From positions 1,674,001 to 1,738,000 of the forward strand of contig JAWQEG010000717.1 of NCBI GenBank assembly GCA_033782935.1: a DNA stretch of 64,000 nt. Reading direction: 5' to 3'. Both the position numbers and the translations under genes were made by a program. The notes beneath the pieces were generated by a model. It saw nothing but the letters and a program-made list of their open reading frames with translations, was not told where the DNA came from and did no database searches. Source of the stretch: Petrolisthes cinctipes. Lineage: Eukaryota; Arthropoda; Malacostraca; Decapoda; Porcellanidae. Positions 36,901-51,674 of the stretch are shown here, piece after piece (positions within the stretch are counted from its first letter, which is position 1; the number at the start of each line of letters is the position of its first letter).

Positions 36901-38245
36901 TCGAAATTTTGGGTGCCAAAAGTCGATATGTGCAGGCATCTTCTGTACCCGTTTATATCTCAAATTTAGGTTCAAAACACCTTAAAATAAGGTATTTTTT
37001 GGTCCCAGAAGCGATCTGTACATGCCTACTTCTTGCTAGAATATTTTCAAGATACAGACTCAAAACATGCTCAAAATCGATATTTTAGGTGCAAAAAGTC
37101 AATATGTGCATGCATCTTCAGTACTCGTTTATATCTCAAATTCAGGCTCAAAACACCCTAAAATTCGATATTTTTTGGTCCCAGAAGCGACCTGTACATG
37201 CTTACTCAATGCTGGAATGTAGTCAAAATATAGGATCAAACCATGCTAAAAATCGATATTTTAAGTGTCTAAAGTCGATATGTGCATGCATCTTCTGTAC
37301 CCGTTTATATCTCAAATTCATGCTCAAAACACCCGAAAATTCGGTATTTTTTGGTCCCAGAATCGATTTGTACATGCCTACTCCATGTTAGAGTATTTTC
37401 AAAATACAGGCACAAAATATGCTGAAAATCGATATTTTAGGTGCCCAAAGTCAATATGTGTATGAATCTTCTGTACCCGTTTATATCCCAAATTCAGGCT
37501 CAAAACACCCGAAAATTCAATATTATTTGGTCGCAGAAGCGATCTGTACATGAATACTTCTTGCTAGTATGTTTTCAAGATGCAGACCCAAAACATGCTT
37601 AAAATCGATATTTTAGGTGCCCAAAGTCAATATGTGTATGCATCTTCTGTACCCATTTATATCTCAAATTCAGGCTCAAAACACCCGAAAATTCGTTTTT
37701 TTTGGGACCCAGAAGCGAACAGAACATGCCTACTCCGTGTTAGAGTATTATCTAAATACAGGCCCAAAACATGCTGAAAATCGATATTTTAGGTGCCCAA
37801 AGTCAATATGTGTATGCATCTTCTGTACCCATTTATATCCCAAATTCAGGCTCAAAACACCCGAAAATTTGATATTTTTTGGTAGCAGAAGCGATCTGTA
37901 CATGCCTCATTATTGCTAGAATATTTTCAAAATATAGGGCCAAAACATGCTAAACATCGATATTTTGGGTGCCAAAAGTCTATATGTGCAGGCATCTTCT
38001 GTACCCGTTTATATCTTAAATTCAGGCTCAAAACACTCGAAAATTCGATATATATGTGTCCCAGATGCGTTCTGTACATGCCTACTCCGTGTTAGAGTAT
38101 TTTCAGAATACATGCCCAAAACATGCTCAAAATCGATATTTTGGGTGCCCAAAGTTTATATGTGCATGCATCTTCTGTACCCGTTTATATCTCAAATTTA
38201 GGCTCAAAACACCCGAAAATTCGGTATTTTTTAGTCCCAGAATCG
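33950..38245. repeat. Satellite block present three times
   Basis: A roughly 500-bp stretch at 33,950-34,450 recurs at 35,707-36,170 (offset 1,757) and 37,743-38,240 (offset 2,036 from the second). Shared markers are TTTTTTGGTAGCAGAAGC, GCCTCATTAGTGCTAG (ATTATTG in the third) and GCAGGCATCTTC. Near 36,186-36,202 a monomer is cut short: GAAAATTCGGTA runs straight into ATTTTAACCGATATTTT, losing about half a unit. Confidence 0.75.
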
Positions 38246-39670
38246 ATCTGTACATGCCTACTCAGTGCTAGAATGTTTTCAAAATATAGGCTCAAAACAT
38301 GCTCAAACTCGATATTTTAAGTGTCCAAAGTCGATATGTGCATGCATCTTCTGTACCCGATTATATCTCAAATCAAGGCTCAAAACACCCGAAAATTCGA
38401 TATTTTTGGGTCCCAGAAGCGATATGTACATGCCTACTCCGTGTTAGAGTATTTTCAAAATACAGGCCCAAAACATGCTGAAAATCGATATTTTAGGTGC
38501 CCAAAGTCAATATGTGCATGCATCTTCAGTACCCGTTTATATCTCAAATTCAAGCTCCAAAAACCCGAAAACTCGATATTTTGGGGTCCCAAAAGCGATC
38601 TGTACATGCCTACTCAGATGCAGGCCCAAAACATGCTGAAAATCGATATTTTAGGTGCCCAAATTCAACATGTGTATGCATCTTCTGCACTCGTTTATAT
38701 CTCAAATTCAACCTCAAAACACCCGAAAATTCTAAAATTTTGGGTCCCAGAAGCGGTTTGTACATGTATAGTCAGTGCTAGAATGTTTTCAAAATATAGG
38801 CTCAAAACATGCTAAAAGTCGATATTTTAAGTGTCCAAAGTCGATATGTGCATGCATCTTCTAAACCCGTTTATATCTCAAATTCAGGCTTAACACCCCC
38901 CAAAATTCGGTATTTTTGGGTCCTAGAAGCGATCTGTACATCCCTACTCCGTGTTAGAGTATTTTCAAAATACAGGCCCAAAACAAGCTGAAAATCGATA
39001 TTTAAGAGACCAAAGTCAATATGTGTATGCATCTTCTGCACCCGTTTATATCCCAAATTCAACCTCAAAACAACCGAAAATTCGATATTTTTGGGTCCCA
39101 GAAGCGATCTGTACATGCCAACTCAGTGCTAGAATGTTTTCAAAATATAGGCTCAAAACATGCTAAAAATCGATATTTTAAGTGTCCAAAGTCGATATGT
39201 GCATGTATCTTCTGTACCCGTTTATATCTCAAATTCAGCCCCAAAACACACAAAAATTCGATATTTGGGGGTCCCAGAAGCTAACTGTACATGCCTTCTC
39301 CGTGTTAGAGTATTTTCAAATTACAGGCCCAAAACATACTGAAAATCGATCCTTTAGGTGCCCAAAAGTCGATATGTGCATGCATCTTCTGTACCCGTTT
39401 ATATCTCAAATTCAGGCTCCAAACACCCGAAAACTCAATGTTTTTGGGTCCCAGAAGCGATCTCTACATGCCTAATCAGATGCTGGCCCAAAACATGCTG
39501 AAAATCGATATTTTAGGTGTCCAAGGTCAACATGTTTATGCATCTTCTGCACTCGTTTATATCTCAAATTCAACCTCAAAACAACCGAAAATTTGATAAT
39601 TTTGGGTCCCAGAAGCGATCTGCACATGTCTAGTCAGTGCTAGAATGTTTTCAAAATATAGGCTCAAAGC

Positions 39671-40942
39671 ATGCTAAAAATCGATATTTTAGGTGTCCGA
39701 AGTCGATATGTGCATGCATCTTCTAAACCCGTTTATATCTCAAATTCAAGCTCAAAACACCCGAAAATTCGGTATTTTTGGGTCCTAGAAGCGATCTGTA
39801 CATCCCTACTCCGTGTTAGAGTATTTTCAATATGCAGGCCCAAAACAAACTGAAAATCGATATTTTAGGAGACCAAAGTCAATATGTGTATGCATCTTCT
39901 GCACCCGTTTATATCCCAAATTCAACCTCAAAACACCCGAAAATTCGATATTTTTGGGTCCCAGAAGCGAACTGTACATGCCTACTCAGTGCTAGAATGT
40001 TTTCAAAATATAGGCTCAAAACATGCTCAAACTCGATATTTTAAGTGTCCAAAGTCGATATGTGCATGCATAATCTGTACCCGTTTATATCTCAAATTCA
40101 TGCTCAAAACACCCGAAAATTCGATATTTTGGGGTCCCAGAAGAGATGCAGGCCCAAAACATGCTGAAAATTGATGTTTTAGGTGCACTCGTTTATATCT
40201 CAAATTCAACCTCTAAACACCCGAAAATTCGATAATTTTGGGCCCCAGAAACGATCTGCACATGTCTAGTCAGTGCTAGAATGTTTTCAAAATATAGGCT
40301 CAAAACATGCTAAAAATCGATATTTTAGGTGTCCAAAGTCGATATGTGCATGCATCTTCTAAACCCGTTTATATCTCAAATTCAAGCTCAAAACACCCGA
40401 AAATTCGGTATTTTTGGGTCCTAGAAGCGATCTGTACATCCCCACTCCGTGTTAGAGTATTTTCAATATGCAGGCCCAAAACAAGCTGAAAATCGATATT
40501 TTAGGAGACCAAAGTCAATATGTGTATGCATCTTCTGCACCCGTTTATATCCCAAATTCAACCTCAAAACACCCGAAAATTCGATATTTTTGGGTCCCAG
40601 AAGCGAACTGTACATGCCTACTCAGTGCTAGAATGTTTTCAAAATATAGGCTCAAAACATGCTCAAACTCGATATTTTAAGTGTCCAAAGTCGATATTTT
40701 TCATGCATAATCTGTACCCGTTTATATCTCAAATTCATGCTCAAAACACCCGAAAATTCGATATTTTGGGGTCCCAGAAGAGATGCAGGCCCAAAACATG
40801 CTGAAAATTGATGTTTTAGGTGCACTCGTTTATATCTCAAATTCAACCTCTAAACACCGGAAAATTCGATAATTTTGGGTCCCAGAAACGATCTGTACAT
40901 CTCTAGTCAGTGCTAGAATGTTTTCAAAATATAGGCTCAAAA
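39671..40942. repeat. Four-monomer higher-order repeat, two tandem copies (636 bp)
   Basis: Copies are 39,671-40,306 and 40,307-40,942. Each is built of 176 + 176 + 138 + 146 bp units, measured between CATGC anchors, which sums to 636. The 138-bp unit has AAGAGATGCAGGCCC, where a further 20 bp was lost from a 158-bp type. The 146-bp unit has GGTGCACTCG, where 30 bp between two TGC triplets was lost. A third copy lies apart at 44,524-45,159. Confidence 0.88.
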
Positions 40943-43900
40943 CATGCTAAAAATCGACATTTTAAGTGTCCAAAGTCGATATGTGCATGCATCTTCTGTA
41001 CCCGTTTATATCTCAAATTCAGGCTCAAAACACCCGAAAATTCGATATTTTTGGGTCCCAGAAGCGATCTGTACATGCCTAATCCGTGTCAGAGTATTTT
41101 CAAAATACAGGCCCAAAACATGCTGAAAATCGATATTTTAGGTGCCCAAAGTCAATATGTGCATGCATCTTCAGTACCCGTTTATATCTCAAATTCAAGC
41201 TCCAAAAACCCGAAAACTCGATATTTTGGGGTCCCAGAAGCGATCTGTACATGCCTACTCAGATGCAGGCCCAAAACATGCTGAAAATCGATATTTTAGG
41301 TGCCCAAAGTCAACATGTGTATGCATCTTCTGCACTCGTTTATATCTCAAATTCAACCTCAAAACACCCGAAAATTCTATAATTTCGGGTCCGAGAAGCG
41401 GTCTGTACATGTCTAGTCAGTGCTAGAATGTTTTCAAAATATAGGCTCAAAACATGCTAAAAGTCGATATTTTAAGTGTCCAAAGTCTATATGTGCATGC
41501 ATCTTCTAAACCCTTTTATATCTCAAATTTAGGCTTAAAACACCCAAAAATTCGGTATTTTTGGGTCCAAGAAGCGATCTGTACATCCCTACTCCGTGTT
41601 AGAGTATTTTCAAAATACAGGCCCAAAACATGCTGAAAATCGATATTTTAGGTGCCCAAAGTCAATATGTGCATTCATCTTCTGTACCCGTTTATATCTC
41701 AAATTCAGGCTCAAAACACCTGAAAATTCGGTATTTTTGGGTCCTAGAAGCGATCTGTACATGTCTAGCCAGTGCTAGAATGTTTTCAAAATATAGGCTC
41801 AAAACATGCTAAAAATCGATATTTTAGGTGTCCAAAGTCAATATGTGCATGCATCATCTGTACCCGTTTATATCTCAAATTCAGGCTCAAAACACCCGAA
41901 AATTCGAGATTTTGGGGTCCCAGAAGTGATCTGTGCATGCCTACTCAGTGCTAGAATAATTTCAAAATATAGGACCAAAACATGCTAAAAATCGATATTT
42001 TAGGTGCCCAAAGTCGATATCTCAAATTCCGGCCCAAAACACCCAAAAATTCGATATTTTGGAGTCCCAGAAGCGATCTGTACATGCCTACTCCGTGTTA
42101 GAGTATTTTCAATATGCAGGCCAAAAACATAATGAAAATTGATCTTTTAGGTGCCCAAAAGTCGATAAGTGGATGCATCTTCTGTACCCATTTATATCTC
42201 AAATTCAGGCTCCAAACACCCGAAAATTCAATATTTTTGGGTCCCAGAAGCGATCTGTACATGCCTACTCAGATGCAGGCCCAAAACATGCTGAAAATCG
42301 ATAGTTTAGGTGCCCAAAGTCAACATGTTTATGCATCTTCTGCACTCGTTTATATCTCAAATTCAACCTCAAAACACCCGAAAATTTGATAATTTTGGGT
42401 CCCAGAAGCGATCTGTACATGTCTAGTCAGTGCTAGAATGTTTTCAAAATATAGGCTCAAAACATGCTAAAAATCGATATTTTAGGTGTCCAAAGTCGAT
42501 ATGTGCATGCATCTTCTGTACCCGTTTATATCTCAAATTCAGGCTCAAAACATCCGAAAATTTGGTATTTTTGGGTCCTAGAAGCGATCTGTACATCCCT
42601 ACTCCGTGTTAGAATGTTTTAAAAAAATATAGGCTCAAAACATGCTCAAACTCGATATTTTAAGTGTCCAAAGTCGATATGTGCATGCATCATCTGTACC
42701 CGTTAATATCTCCAATTCAGTCTCCAAACACACGAAAATTCAATGTTTTTGGGTCCCAGAAGCGATCTGTACATGCCTACTCAGATGCTGGCCCAAAACA
42801 TGCTGAAAATCGATATTTTAGGTGCCCAAAGTCAACATGTTTATGCATCTTCTGCACTCGTTTATATCTCAAATTCAACCTCAAAACAACCGAAAATTTG
42901 ATAATTTTGGGTCCCAGAAGCGATCTGTACATGTCTAGTCAGTGCTAGAATGTTTTCAAAATATAGGCTCAAAACATGCTAAAAATCGATATTTTAGGTG
43001 TCCAAAGTCGATATGTGCATGCATCTTCTAAACCCGTTTATATCTCAAATTCAAGCTGAAAACACCCGAAAATTCGGTATTTTTGGGTCCCAGAAGCGAT
43101 CTGTACATGCCTACTCAGATGCAGGCCCAAAACATGCTGAAAATCGATATTTTAGGTGACCAAAGTCAACATGTGTATGCATCTTCGGCACTCGTTTATA
43201 TCTCAAATTCAACCTCAAAACACCCGAAAATTCTATAATTTCTGGTCCGAGAAGCGGTCTGTACATGTCTAGTCAGTGCTAGAATGTTTTCAAAATATAG
43301 GCTCAAAACATGCTAAAAGTCGATATTTTAAGTGTCCAAAGTCGATATGTACATGCATCTTCTAAACCCGTTTATATCTTAAATTCAGGCTTAACACCCC
43401 CCAAAATTCGGTATTTTTGGGTCCTAGAAGCGATCTGTACATCCCTACTCCGTGTTAGAGTATTTTCAAAATACAGGCCCAAAACAAGCTGAAAATCGAT
43501 ATTTAAGAGACCAAAGTCAATATGTGTATGCATCTTCTGCACGCGTTTATATCCAAAATTCAACCTCAAAACACCCGAAAATTCGATATTTTTGGGTCCC
43601 AGAAGCGATCTGTACATGCCTACTCAGTGCTAGAATGTTTTCAAAATATAGACTCAAAACATGCTAAAAATCGATATTTTAAGTGTCCAAAGTCGATATG
43701 TCCATGTATCTTCAGTACCCGTTTATATCTCAAATTCAGGCTCAAAACACTCGAAAATTCGATATTTTTGGGTCCCAGAAGCGATCTGTACATGCCTACT
43801 CCTAGTTAGAGTATTTTCAAAATACAGGCACAAAACATGCTGAAAATCGATATTTTAGGTGCCCAAAGTCAATATGTGCATGCATCTTCTGTACCCGTTT

Positions 43901-44523
43901 ATATCTCAAATCCAGGCTCAAAACACCCGAGAATTCGACATTTTTGGGTCCCAGAAGCGATCTGTACATGCCTACTCCTAGTTAGAGTATTTTCAAAATA
44001 CAGGCCGAAAACATGCTGAAAATCGATATTTTAGGTGCCCAAAGTCAATATGTGCATGCATCTTCTGTACCCGTTTATATCTCAAATTCAGCCCCAAAAC
44101 ACACAAAAATTCGATATTTGGGGGTCCCAGAAGCGAACTGTACATGCCTACTCCGTGTTAGAGTATTTTCAAATTACAGGCCCAAAACATACTGAAAATC
44201 GATCCTTTAGGTGCCCAAAAGTCGATATGTGCATGCATCTTCTGTACCTGTTTATATCTCAAATTCAGGCTCCAAACACCCGAAAATTCAATGTTTTTGG
44301 GTCCCAGAAGCGATCTGTACATGCCTACTCAGATGCTGGCCCAAAACATGCTGAAAATCGATATTTTAGATGCCCAAAGTCAACATGTTTATGCATCTTC
44401 TGCACTCGTTTATATCTCAAATTCAACCTCAAAACAACCGAAAATTTGATAATTTTGGGTCCCAGAAGCGATCTGTACATGTCTAGTCAGTGCTAGAATG
44501 TTTTGAAAATATAGGCTCAAAAC

Positions 44524-45159
44524 ATGCTAAAAATCGATATTTTAGGTGTCCAAAGTCGATATGTGCATGCATCTTCTAAACCCGTTTATATCCCAAATTC
44601 AAGCTCAAAACACCCGAAAATTCGGTATTTTTGGGTCCAAGAAGCGATCTGTACATCCCTACTCCGTGTTAGAGTATTTTCAATATGCAGGCCCAAAACA
44701 AGCTGAAAATCGATATTTTAAGAGACCAAAGTCAATATGTGTATGCATCTTCTGCACCCGTTTATATCCCAAATTCAACCTCAAAACACCCGAAAATTCG
44801 ATATTTTTGGGTCCCAGAAACGAACTGTACATGCCTACTCAGTGCTAGAATGTTTTCAAAATATAGGCTCAAAACATGCTCAAACTCGATATTTTAAGTG
44901 TCCAAAGTCGATATGTGCATGCATAATCTGTACCCGTTTATATCTCAAATTCATGCTCAAAACACCCGAAAATTCGATATTTTGGGGTCCCAGAAGAGAT
45001 GCAGGCCCAAAACATGCTGAAAATTGATGTTTTAGGTGCACTCGTTTATTTCTCAAATTCAACCTCAAAACACCCGAAAATTCGATAATTTTGGGTCCCA
45101 GAAGCGATCTGTGCATGTCTAGTCAGTGCTAGAATGTTTTCAAAATATAGGCTCAAAAC
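44524..45159. repeat. Dispersed third copy of the 636-bp higher-order repeat
   Basis: Matches 40,307-40,942 at an offset of 4,217 bp, including both short units. It shows the compound unit has been copied as a block over several kilobases, beyond its tandem pair. Confidence 0.85.
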
Positions 45160-45999
45160 ATGCTAAAAATCGATATTTTAGGTGTCCAAAGTCGATATGT
45201 GCATGCATCTTGTAAACCCGTTCATATCTCAAATTCAGGCTTAAAACACCCAAAAATTCGGTATTTTTGAGTCCTAGAAGCGATCTGTACATCCCTACTC
45301 CGTGTTAGAGTATTTTCAAAATACAGGCCCAAAACATGCTGAAAATCGATATTTTAGGTGCCCAAAGTCAATATGTGCATGCATCTTCTGTACCCGTTTT
45401 TATCTCAAATTCAGGCTCAAAACACCTGAAAATTCGGTATTTTTGGGTCCTAGAAGCGATCTGTACATCCCTACTCCTAGTTAGAATGTTTTCAAGATAC
45501 AGACCCAAGACATGCTCAAAATCGATATTTTAGGTGCCCAAAAGTCGATATGTGCATGCATCTTCTGTTTCCGTTTATATCTCAAATTCAAGCACAAAAC
45601 ACTCGAAAATTCGATATTTTGGGGTAGCAGAAGTGATCTGTGCATGCCTACTCAGTGCTAGAATATTTTCAAAAAATAGGCCCAAAACATGCTAAAAATC
45701 GATATTTTAGGTGCCCAAAGTCGATATCTCAAATTCCGGCCCAAAACACCCAAAAATTCGATATTTTGGAGTCCTAGAAGCGATCTGTACATGCCTACTC
45801 CGTGTTAGAGTATTTTCAATATGCAGGCCAACAACATACTGAAAATCGATCTTTTAGGTGCCCAAAAGTCGATAAGTGGATGCATCTTCTGTACCCGTTT
45901 ATATCTCAAATTCAGGCCCAAAACACACAAAAATTCGATATTTTGGGGTCCCAGAAGCGAACTGTACATGCCTACTCCTTGTTAGAGTATTTTCAAAAT

Positions 46000-48900
46000 A
46001 CGTGCCCAAAACATGCTGAAAATCGATATTTTAGGTACCCAAAGTCATTATGTGTATACATCTTCTGTACCCGTTTATATCCCAAATTCAGGCTCAAAAT
46101 ACCCGAAAACTCGATATTTTCTCGTCCCAGAAGCGATTTGTACATGCCTACTCCGAGTTAGAGTGTTTTCATAATATAGGCCCAAAACATGTTAAAAATC
46201 GATATTTTATTTGCCCAAAGTCGATATGTGTATGCATCTTCTGTACCCGTTTATATCCCAAATTCAGGCTCAAAACACACGAAAATTCGATATTTTGGGG
46301 TCCAAGAAGCAATCTGTACATGCCTACTCAGTGCTAGAATATTTTCAAAATATAGAATCAAAACATGCTAAAAATCGATATTTTAGGTGTCCAAAGTCGA
46401 TTTGTGCATGCATCTTCTGTACCCGTTTATATCTCAAATTCAGTCTCAAAACACCTGAAAATTCGATATTTTTGGGTTCCAGAAACGATCAGTACATGCC
46501 TACTCCGTGTTACAGTATTTTCAATGTATAGGCCCAAAACATGCTAAAAATCGATATTATAGGTGCCTAAATATGTGCATAAATCTTCTGTACCCGTTTA
46601 TATCTCAAATCCAGGCTCAAAACACCTGAAAATTCGATATTTTTGGGTCCCAGAAGCGATCTGTACATATCTACTCCGTGTTAGAGTATTATCAAAATAC
46701 AGGCCCAAAACATGCTGAAAATCGATATTTCAGGTGCCCAAAGTCAATATATGTATGCATATTCTGTACCCGTTTTTATCTCAAATTCAGGCACAAAACA
46801 CCTGGAAATTCGACATTTTTGGGATCCAGAAGCGATCTGTACATGCCTGAGTACTCAGTGCTAGAATATTTTCAAAATATAGGACCAAAAAATGCTAAAA
46901 ATCGATATATTGGGTACCCAAAGTTGATAGGTGCATGCATCATTTGTACCCGTTTATATCTCAAATTCAGTCTCAAAACACCCGAAAATTCGATATTTTT
47001 GGGTCCCAGAAGCGATCTGTACATGCCTACTCCATGTTAGAGTAATTTCAAAATATAGGGCCAAAACATGCTAAAAATCGATATTTTAGGTTCTCGAAGT
47101 CGATATGTGCATGCATCTTCTGTACCCTTTTATATCTCAAATTCAGGCTCACAATACCCAAAAATTCGATATTTTTGGGCCCCAGAAGCGATCTTTACAT
47201 GCCGTCTCAGTGCTAAAATTTTTTCAAAATATAGGCCCTAAACATGCTCAAAATCGATATTCTAGGTGCAAAAAGTCGATATGTGCATGCATCTTCAGTA
47301 CCCGTTTATATCTCAAATTCAGGCTCAAAACACCCGAAAATTTGATATTTTTGTGTCCCAGAATCGATCTGTACATGCCTACTCCGTGTTAGATTATTTT
47401 AAAATATAAGCCCAAAACATGCTCAAAATCGATATTTTGGGTGCCCAAAATTGATATGTGCATGCATCTTCAGTACCAGTTTATATCTCAAATTCAGGCT
47501 CAAAACACTCGAAAATTCGATATTTTTGGGTCATTGAAGCGATCTTTACATGCCTACTCCTTGCTAGAATGTTTGCAAGATACAGACCCAAAACATGCGA
47601 AGAATCGAATATTTTGGTGCCCAAAGTCGATATGTACATGCATCTTCTGTACCCATTTATATCTCAAATTCAACCTCTAAACAACCGAAAATTCGATATT
47701 TTTGGGTCCCAGAAGCGATCTGTACATGCCTACTGCGTGTTAGACTGTTTTCAAATTACAGGCCCATAACATGCTAAAAATCGATATTTCAGGGGCCCAA
47801 AGTCAATATGTGTATGTATCTTCTGTACCCGTTTATATCCCAAATTCAGGCTCAAAACACCCGAAACATGGATATTTTTGTGTGTCAGAAACGATCTGTA
47901 CATGCCTACTTAGTGCTAGAATATTTTCAAAATATAGGCCCAAAACATGCTAAGAATCGATATTTTGGGTGCTCAAATTCGAGATGTGCATGCATCTTCT
48001 GTACCCATTTATATCTCAAATTCAAGCTCAAAACACCCGAAAATTCGATATTTTTGGGTCTCAGAAGCGATCTGTACATGCCTACTCAGTGTTAGAGTAT
48101 TTTCAAAATACTGGCCCAAAATATGCTGAAAATCGATATTTCAGGTGCCCAAAGTCAATATGTGTATGCATCTTCTGTACCCGTTTATATCCCAAATTCA
48201 AGCTCAAAACACCCGAAAATTCGATATTTTTGGGTCCCAGAAGCGATCTGTACATGCCTACTCTGTGCTAGAGTATTTTCAAAATACCGGCCCAAAACAT
48301 GCTGATAATCGATATTTCAGGTGCCCAAAGTCAATATGTGTATGTATTTTCTGTACATGTTTATATCCCCAATTCAGGCTCAAAACACCCGAAAATTCGA
48401 TATTTTTGTGTCCCAGAAGCGACCTGTACATGCCTACTTAGTGCTAGAATGGTTTCAAAATATAGGCTCAAAACATGCTAAAAATCGATATTTTAGGTGC
48501 CCAAAGTCGATATATGCATGCATCTTCTGTACCCGTTTATATCTCAAAATTAGGCTCAAAACACCCGGAAATTCAATATTTTTGGGTCCCAGAAGCGATC
48601 TGTACATGCCTACTCAGTGCTAGAGTATTTTGAAAATACAGGCCTAAAACATGCTAAAAATCGATATTTCAGGTGCCCAAAGTCAATATGTGTATGCATC
48701 TTCTGTCCCCGTTTATATCCCAAATTCAGGCTCAAAACACCCGAAAATTCGATATTTTTGGGTCCCAAAAGCGATCTGTACATGCCTACTCAGTGCTAGA
48801 ATATTTTTGAAACATAGGCCCAAAACATGCTAAGAATCGATATTTTGGGTGCCCAAAGTCGATATGTGCATGCATCTTCTGTACACGTTTATATCAAAAG

Positions 48901-51670
48901 TTCAGGCTCAAAACACAAGAAAATTCGATATTTTTGGGTCCCAGAAGTGATCTGTACATGCCTACTCAGTGCTAGAATATTTTCAAAATACAGGCCCAAA
49001 ACATGCTAAGAATCGATATTTTGGGTGCCCAAAGTCGATATGTACATGCATTTTCTGTACCCATTTATATCTCAAATTAAACCTCTAAACACCCGAAGAT
49101 TCAATATTTTTGGGTCCCAGAAGTAATCTGTACATGCCTACTGAGTGTTAGAGTATTTTCAAAATACAGGCCCAAAACATGATGAAAATCGATATTTCAG
49201 GTGCCCAAAGTCAATATGTGTATGCATCTTCTGTACCGATTTATATCTCAAATTCAAGCTCAAAACAACCGAAAATTCGATATTTTTGGGTCTCAGAAGC
49301 GATCTGTACATGCCTACTCGGTGCTAGAGTATTTTCAAAATACCGGCCCAAAACATGCTGAAAATCGATATTTCAGGTGCCCTAAGTCAATATGTGTATG
49401 CATCTTCTGTACCCGTTTATATCCCAAATTCAAGCATAAAACACCCGAAAATTCGATATTTTTGTGTCTCATAAGCGATCTGTACATGCTTACTCATTGC
49501 TAGAATATTTTCAAAACATAGGCCCAAAACATGCTAAGAATCGATATTTTGTTTGCTCAAAGTCGATATGTGCATGCATCTTCTGTACCCAGTTATATCT
49601 CAAATTCAGGCTCAAAACACCCGAAAATTCGATATTTTGGGGTCCCGGAAGCGATCTGTACATGCCTACTGCGTGTTAGAGTATTTTTAAAATACAGGCC
49701 CAAAACATGCTGAAAATCGATATTTCAGGTGCCTAAAGTCAATATGTGTATGCATCTTCTGTACCCGTTTATATCCCAAATTCAGGCTCAAAACACCCGA
49801 AAATTCGATGTTTTTGGGTCCCACAAGCGATCTGTACATGCCTACTCAGTGCTAGAGTATTTTAAAAATACCGGCCCAAAACATGCTGAAAATCGATATT
49901 TCAGGTGCTTAAAGTCAATATGTGTATGCATCTTCTGTATCCGTTTATATCCCAAATTCAGGCTCAAAATACCCGAAAATTCGATATTTTTGTGTTTTTT
50001 AAGCAATCTGTACATGCCTACTCAGTGCTAGAATATTTTCAAAATATAGGCCCAAAACATGCTAAAAATCGACATTTCAGGTACCCAAAGTCAATATGTG
50101 TATGCATCTTCTGTAAACGTTTATATCCCAAATTCAGGCTCAAAACACCCAAAAATTCGATATTTTTGGGTCCCAGAAGCGATCTGTACATGCCTACTCC
50201 GTGTTAGAGTATTTTCAAAATTCAGGCCAAAAACATGCTGAAAATCGATATTTTAGGTGCCCAAAGTCAATATGTCAATGCATCTTCTGTACCCGTTTAT
50301 ATCCCAAAATCAGACTCAAAACACCCGAAAAATCAATATTTTTGGGTCCTAGAAGCGATCTGTACATGCCTACTCAGTGCTATAATATTTTCAAAATATA
50401 GGCCCAAAACATTCTAATAATCGATATTATAGGTGACCAAAGTCGATATGTGCATGCATCTTCTGTACCCGTTTATATCTCAAATTCATGCTCAGAACAC
50501 CTGAAAATTCGATATTTTTAGGTCCCAGAAGCGATCTGTACATGCCTACTGCGTGTTAGAGTATTTTCAAAATAAAGGCCCAAAACATGTTGAAAATCGA
50601 TATTTCAGGTGCCTAAAGTCAATATGTGTATGCATCTTCTGTACCCGTTTATATCCCAAATTCAGGCTCAAAACACCCGAAAATTCGATATTTTTGTGTC
50701 CCAGAAGCGATCTGTACATGCCTACTTAGTGCAAGAATGGTTTCAAAATATAGGCTCAAAACATGCTAAAAATCGATATTTTAGGTGCCCAAAGTCGATA
50801 TATGCATGCATCTTCTGTACCCGTTTATATCTCAAAATTAGGCTCAAAACACCCGGAAATTCAATATTTTTGGGTCCCAGAAGCGATCTGTATATGCCTA
50901 CTCAGTGCTAGAGTATTTTGAAAATACAGGCCTAAAACATGCTGAAAATCGATATTTCAGGTGCCCAAAGTCAATATGTGTATGCATCTTCTGTACCCGT
51001 TTATATCTAAAATTCAGGCTCAAAACACCCGAAAATTCGATATTTTTTGGTCCCAAAAGCGATCTGTACATGCCTACTCAGTGCTAGAATATTTTTGAAA
51101 TATAGCCCCAAAACATGCTAAGAATCGATATTTTGGGTGCCCAAAGTCGATATGTGCATGCATATTCTGTACACGTTTATATCAAAAGTTCAGGCTCAAA
51201 ACACCCGAAAATTCGATATTTTTGGGTCCCAGAAGTGATCTGTACATGCCTACTCAGTGCTAGAATATTTTCAAAATACAGGCTTAAAACATGCTAAGAA
51301 TCGATATTTTGGGTGCCCAAAGTCGATATGTACATTCATCTTCTGTGTCCATTTATATCTCAAATTAAACCTCTAAACACCCGAAAATTCAATATTTTTG
51401 GGTCACAAAAGCGATCTGTACATGCCTACTGAGTATTAGAGTATTTTCAAAATACAGGCCCAAAACATGCTGAAAATCGATATTTCAGGTGCCTAAAGTC
51501 AATAAGTGTATGTATCTTCTGTACCGGTTTATATCCCAAATTCAGGCTCAAAACACCCGAAACATCGATATTTTTGTGTGTCAAAAGCGATCCGTACATG
51601 CCTACTCAGTGCTAGAATATTTTCAAAATATAAGCCCAAAACATGCTAAGAATCGATATTTTGGATGCCC
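46000..51670. repeat. Satellite zone with two interleaved monomer types
   Basis: From about 46.7 kb, units with GATATTTCAGGTGCCCAAAG followed by TCAATATGTGTATGC are mixed with units having CTAAGAATCG and TTTTGGGTGCCCAAAG. The order is not strictly alternating. 48,321-48,800 matches 50,609-51,090 at an offset of 2,288 bp (13 monomers exactly). 49,360-49,560 and 49,700-50,130 match 51,828-52,028 and 52,168-52,600 at an offset of 2,468 bp, with a non-matching stretch between. Confidence 0.8.
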
Positions 51671-51674
51671 ATGG

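Larger units (their letters stand above)
38300..45900. repeat. Satellite zone of deleted monomers
   Basis: A distinct subfamily (TCTAAACCCG, ATTCAACCTC, GATAATTTTGGG) in which several unit lengths coexist. Units of 158 bp have CTACTCAGATGCAGGCCC (18 bp lost; near 38,617, 39,475, 41,264, 42,268, 42,780, 43,120 and 44,330). Units of 147 bp lack the block between CGATAT and CTCAAATTCCGG (41,981-42,127, and again near 45,720). Units of 138 and 146 bp occur in the 636-bp repeat. Full 176-bp units are interspersed, and no gene is present. Confidence 0.85.
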
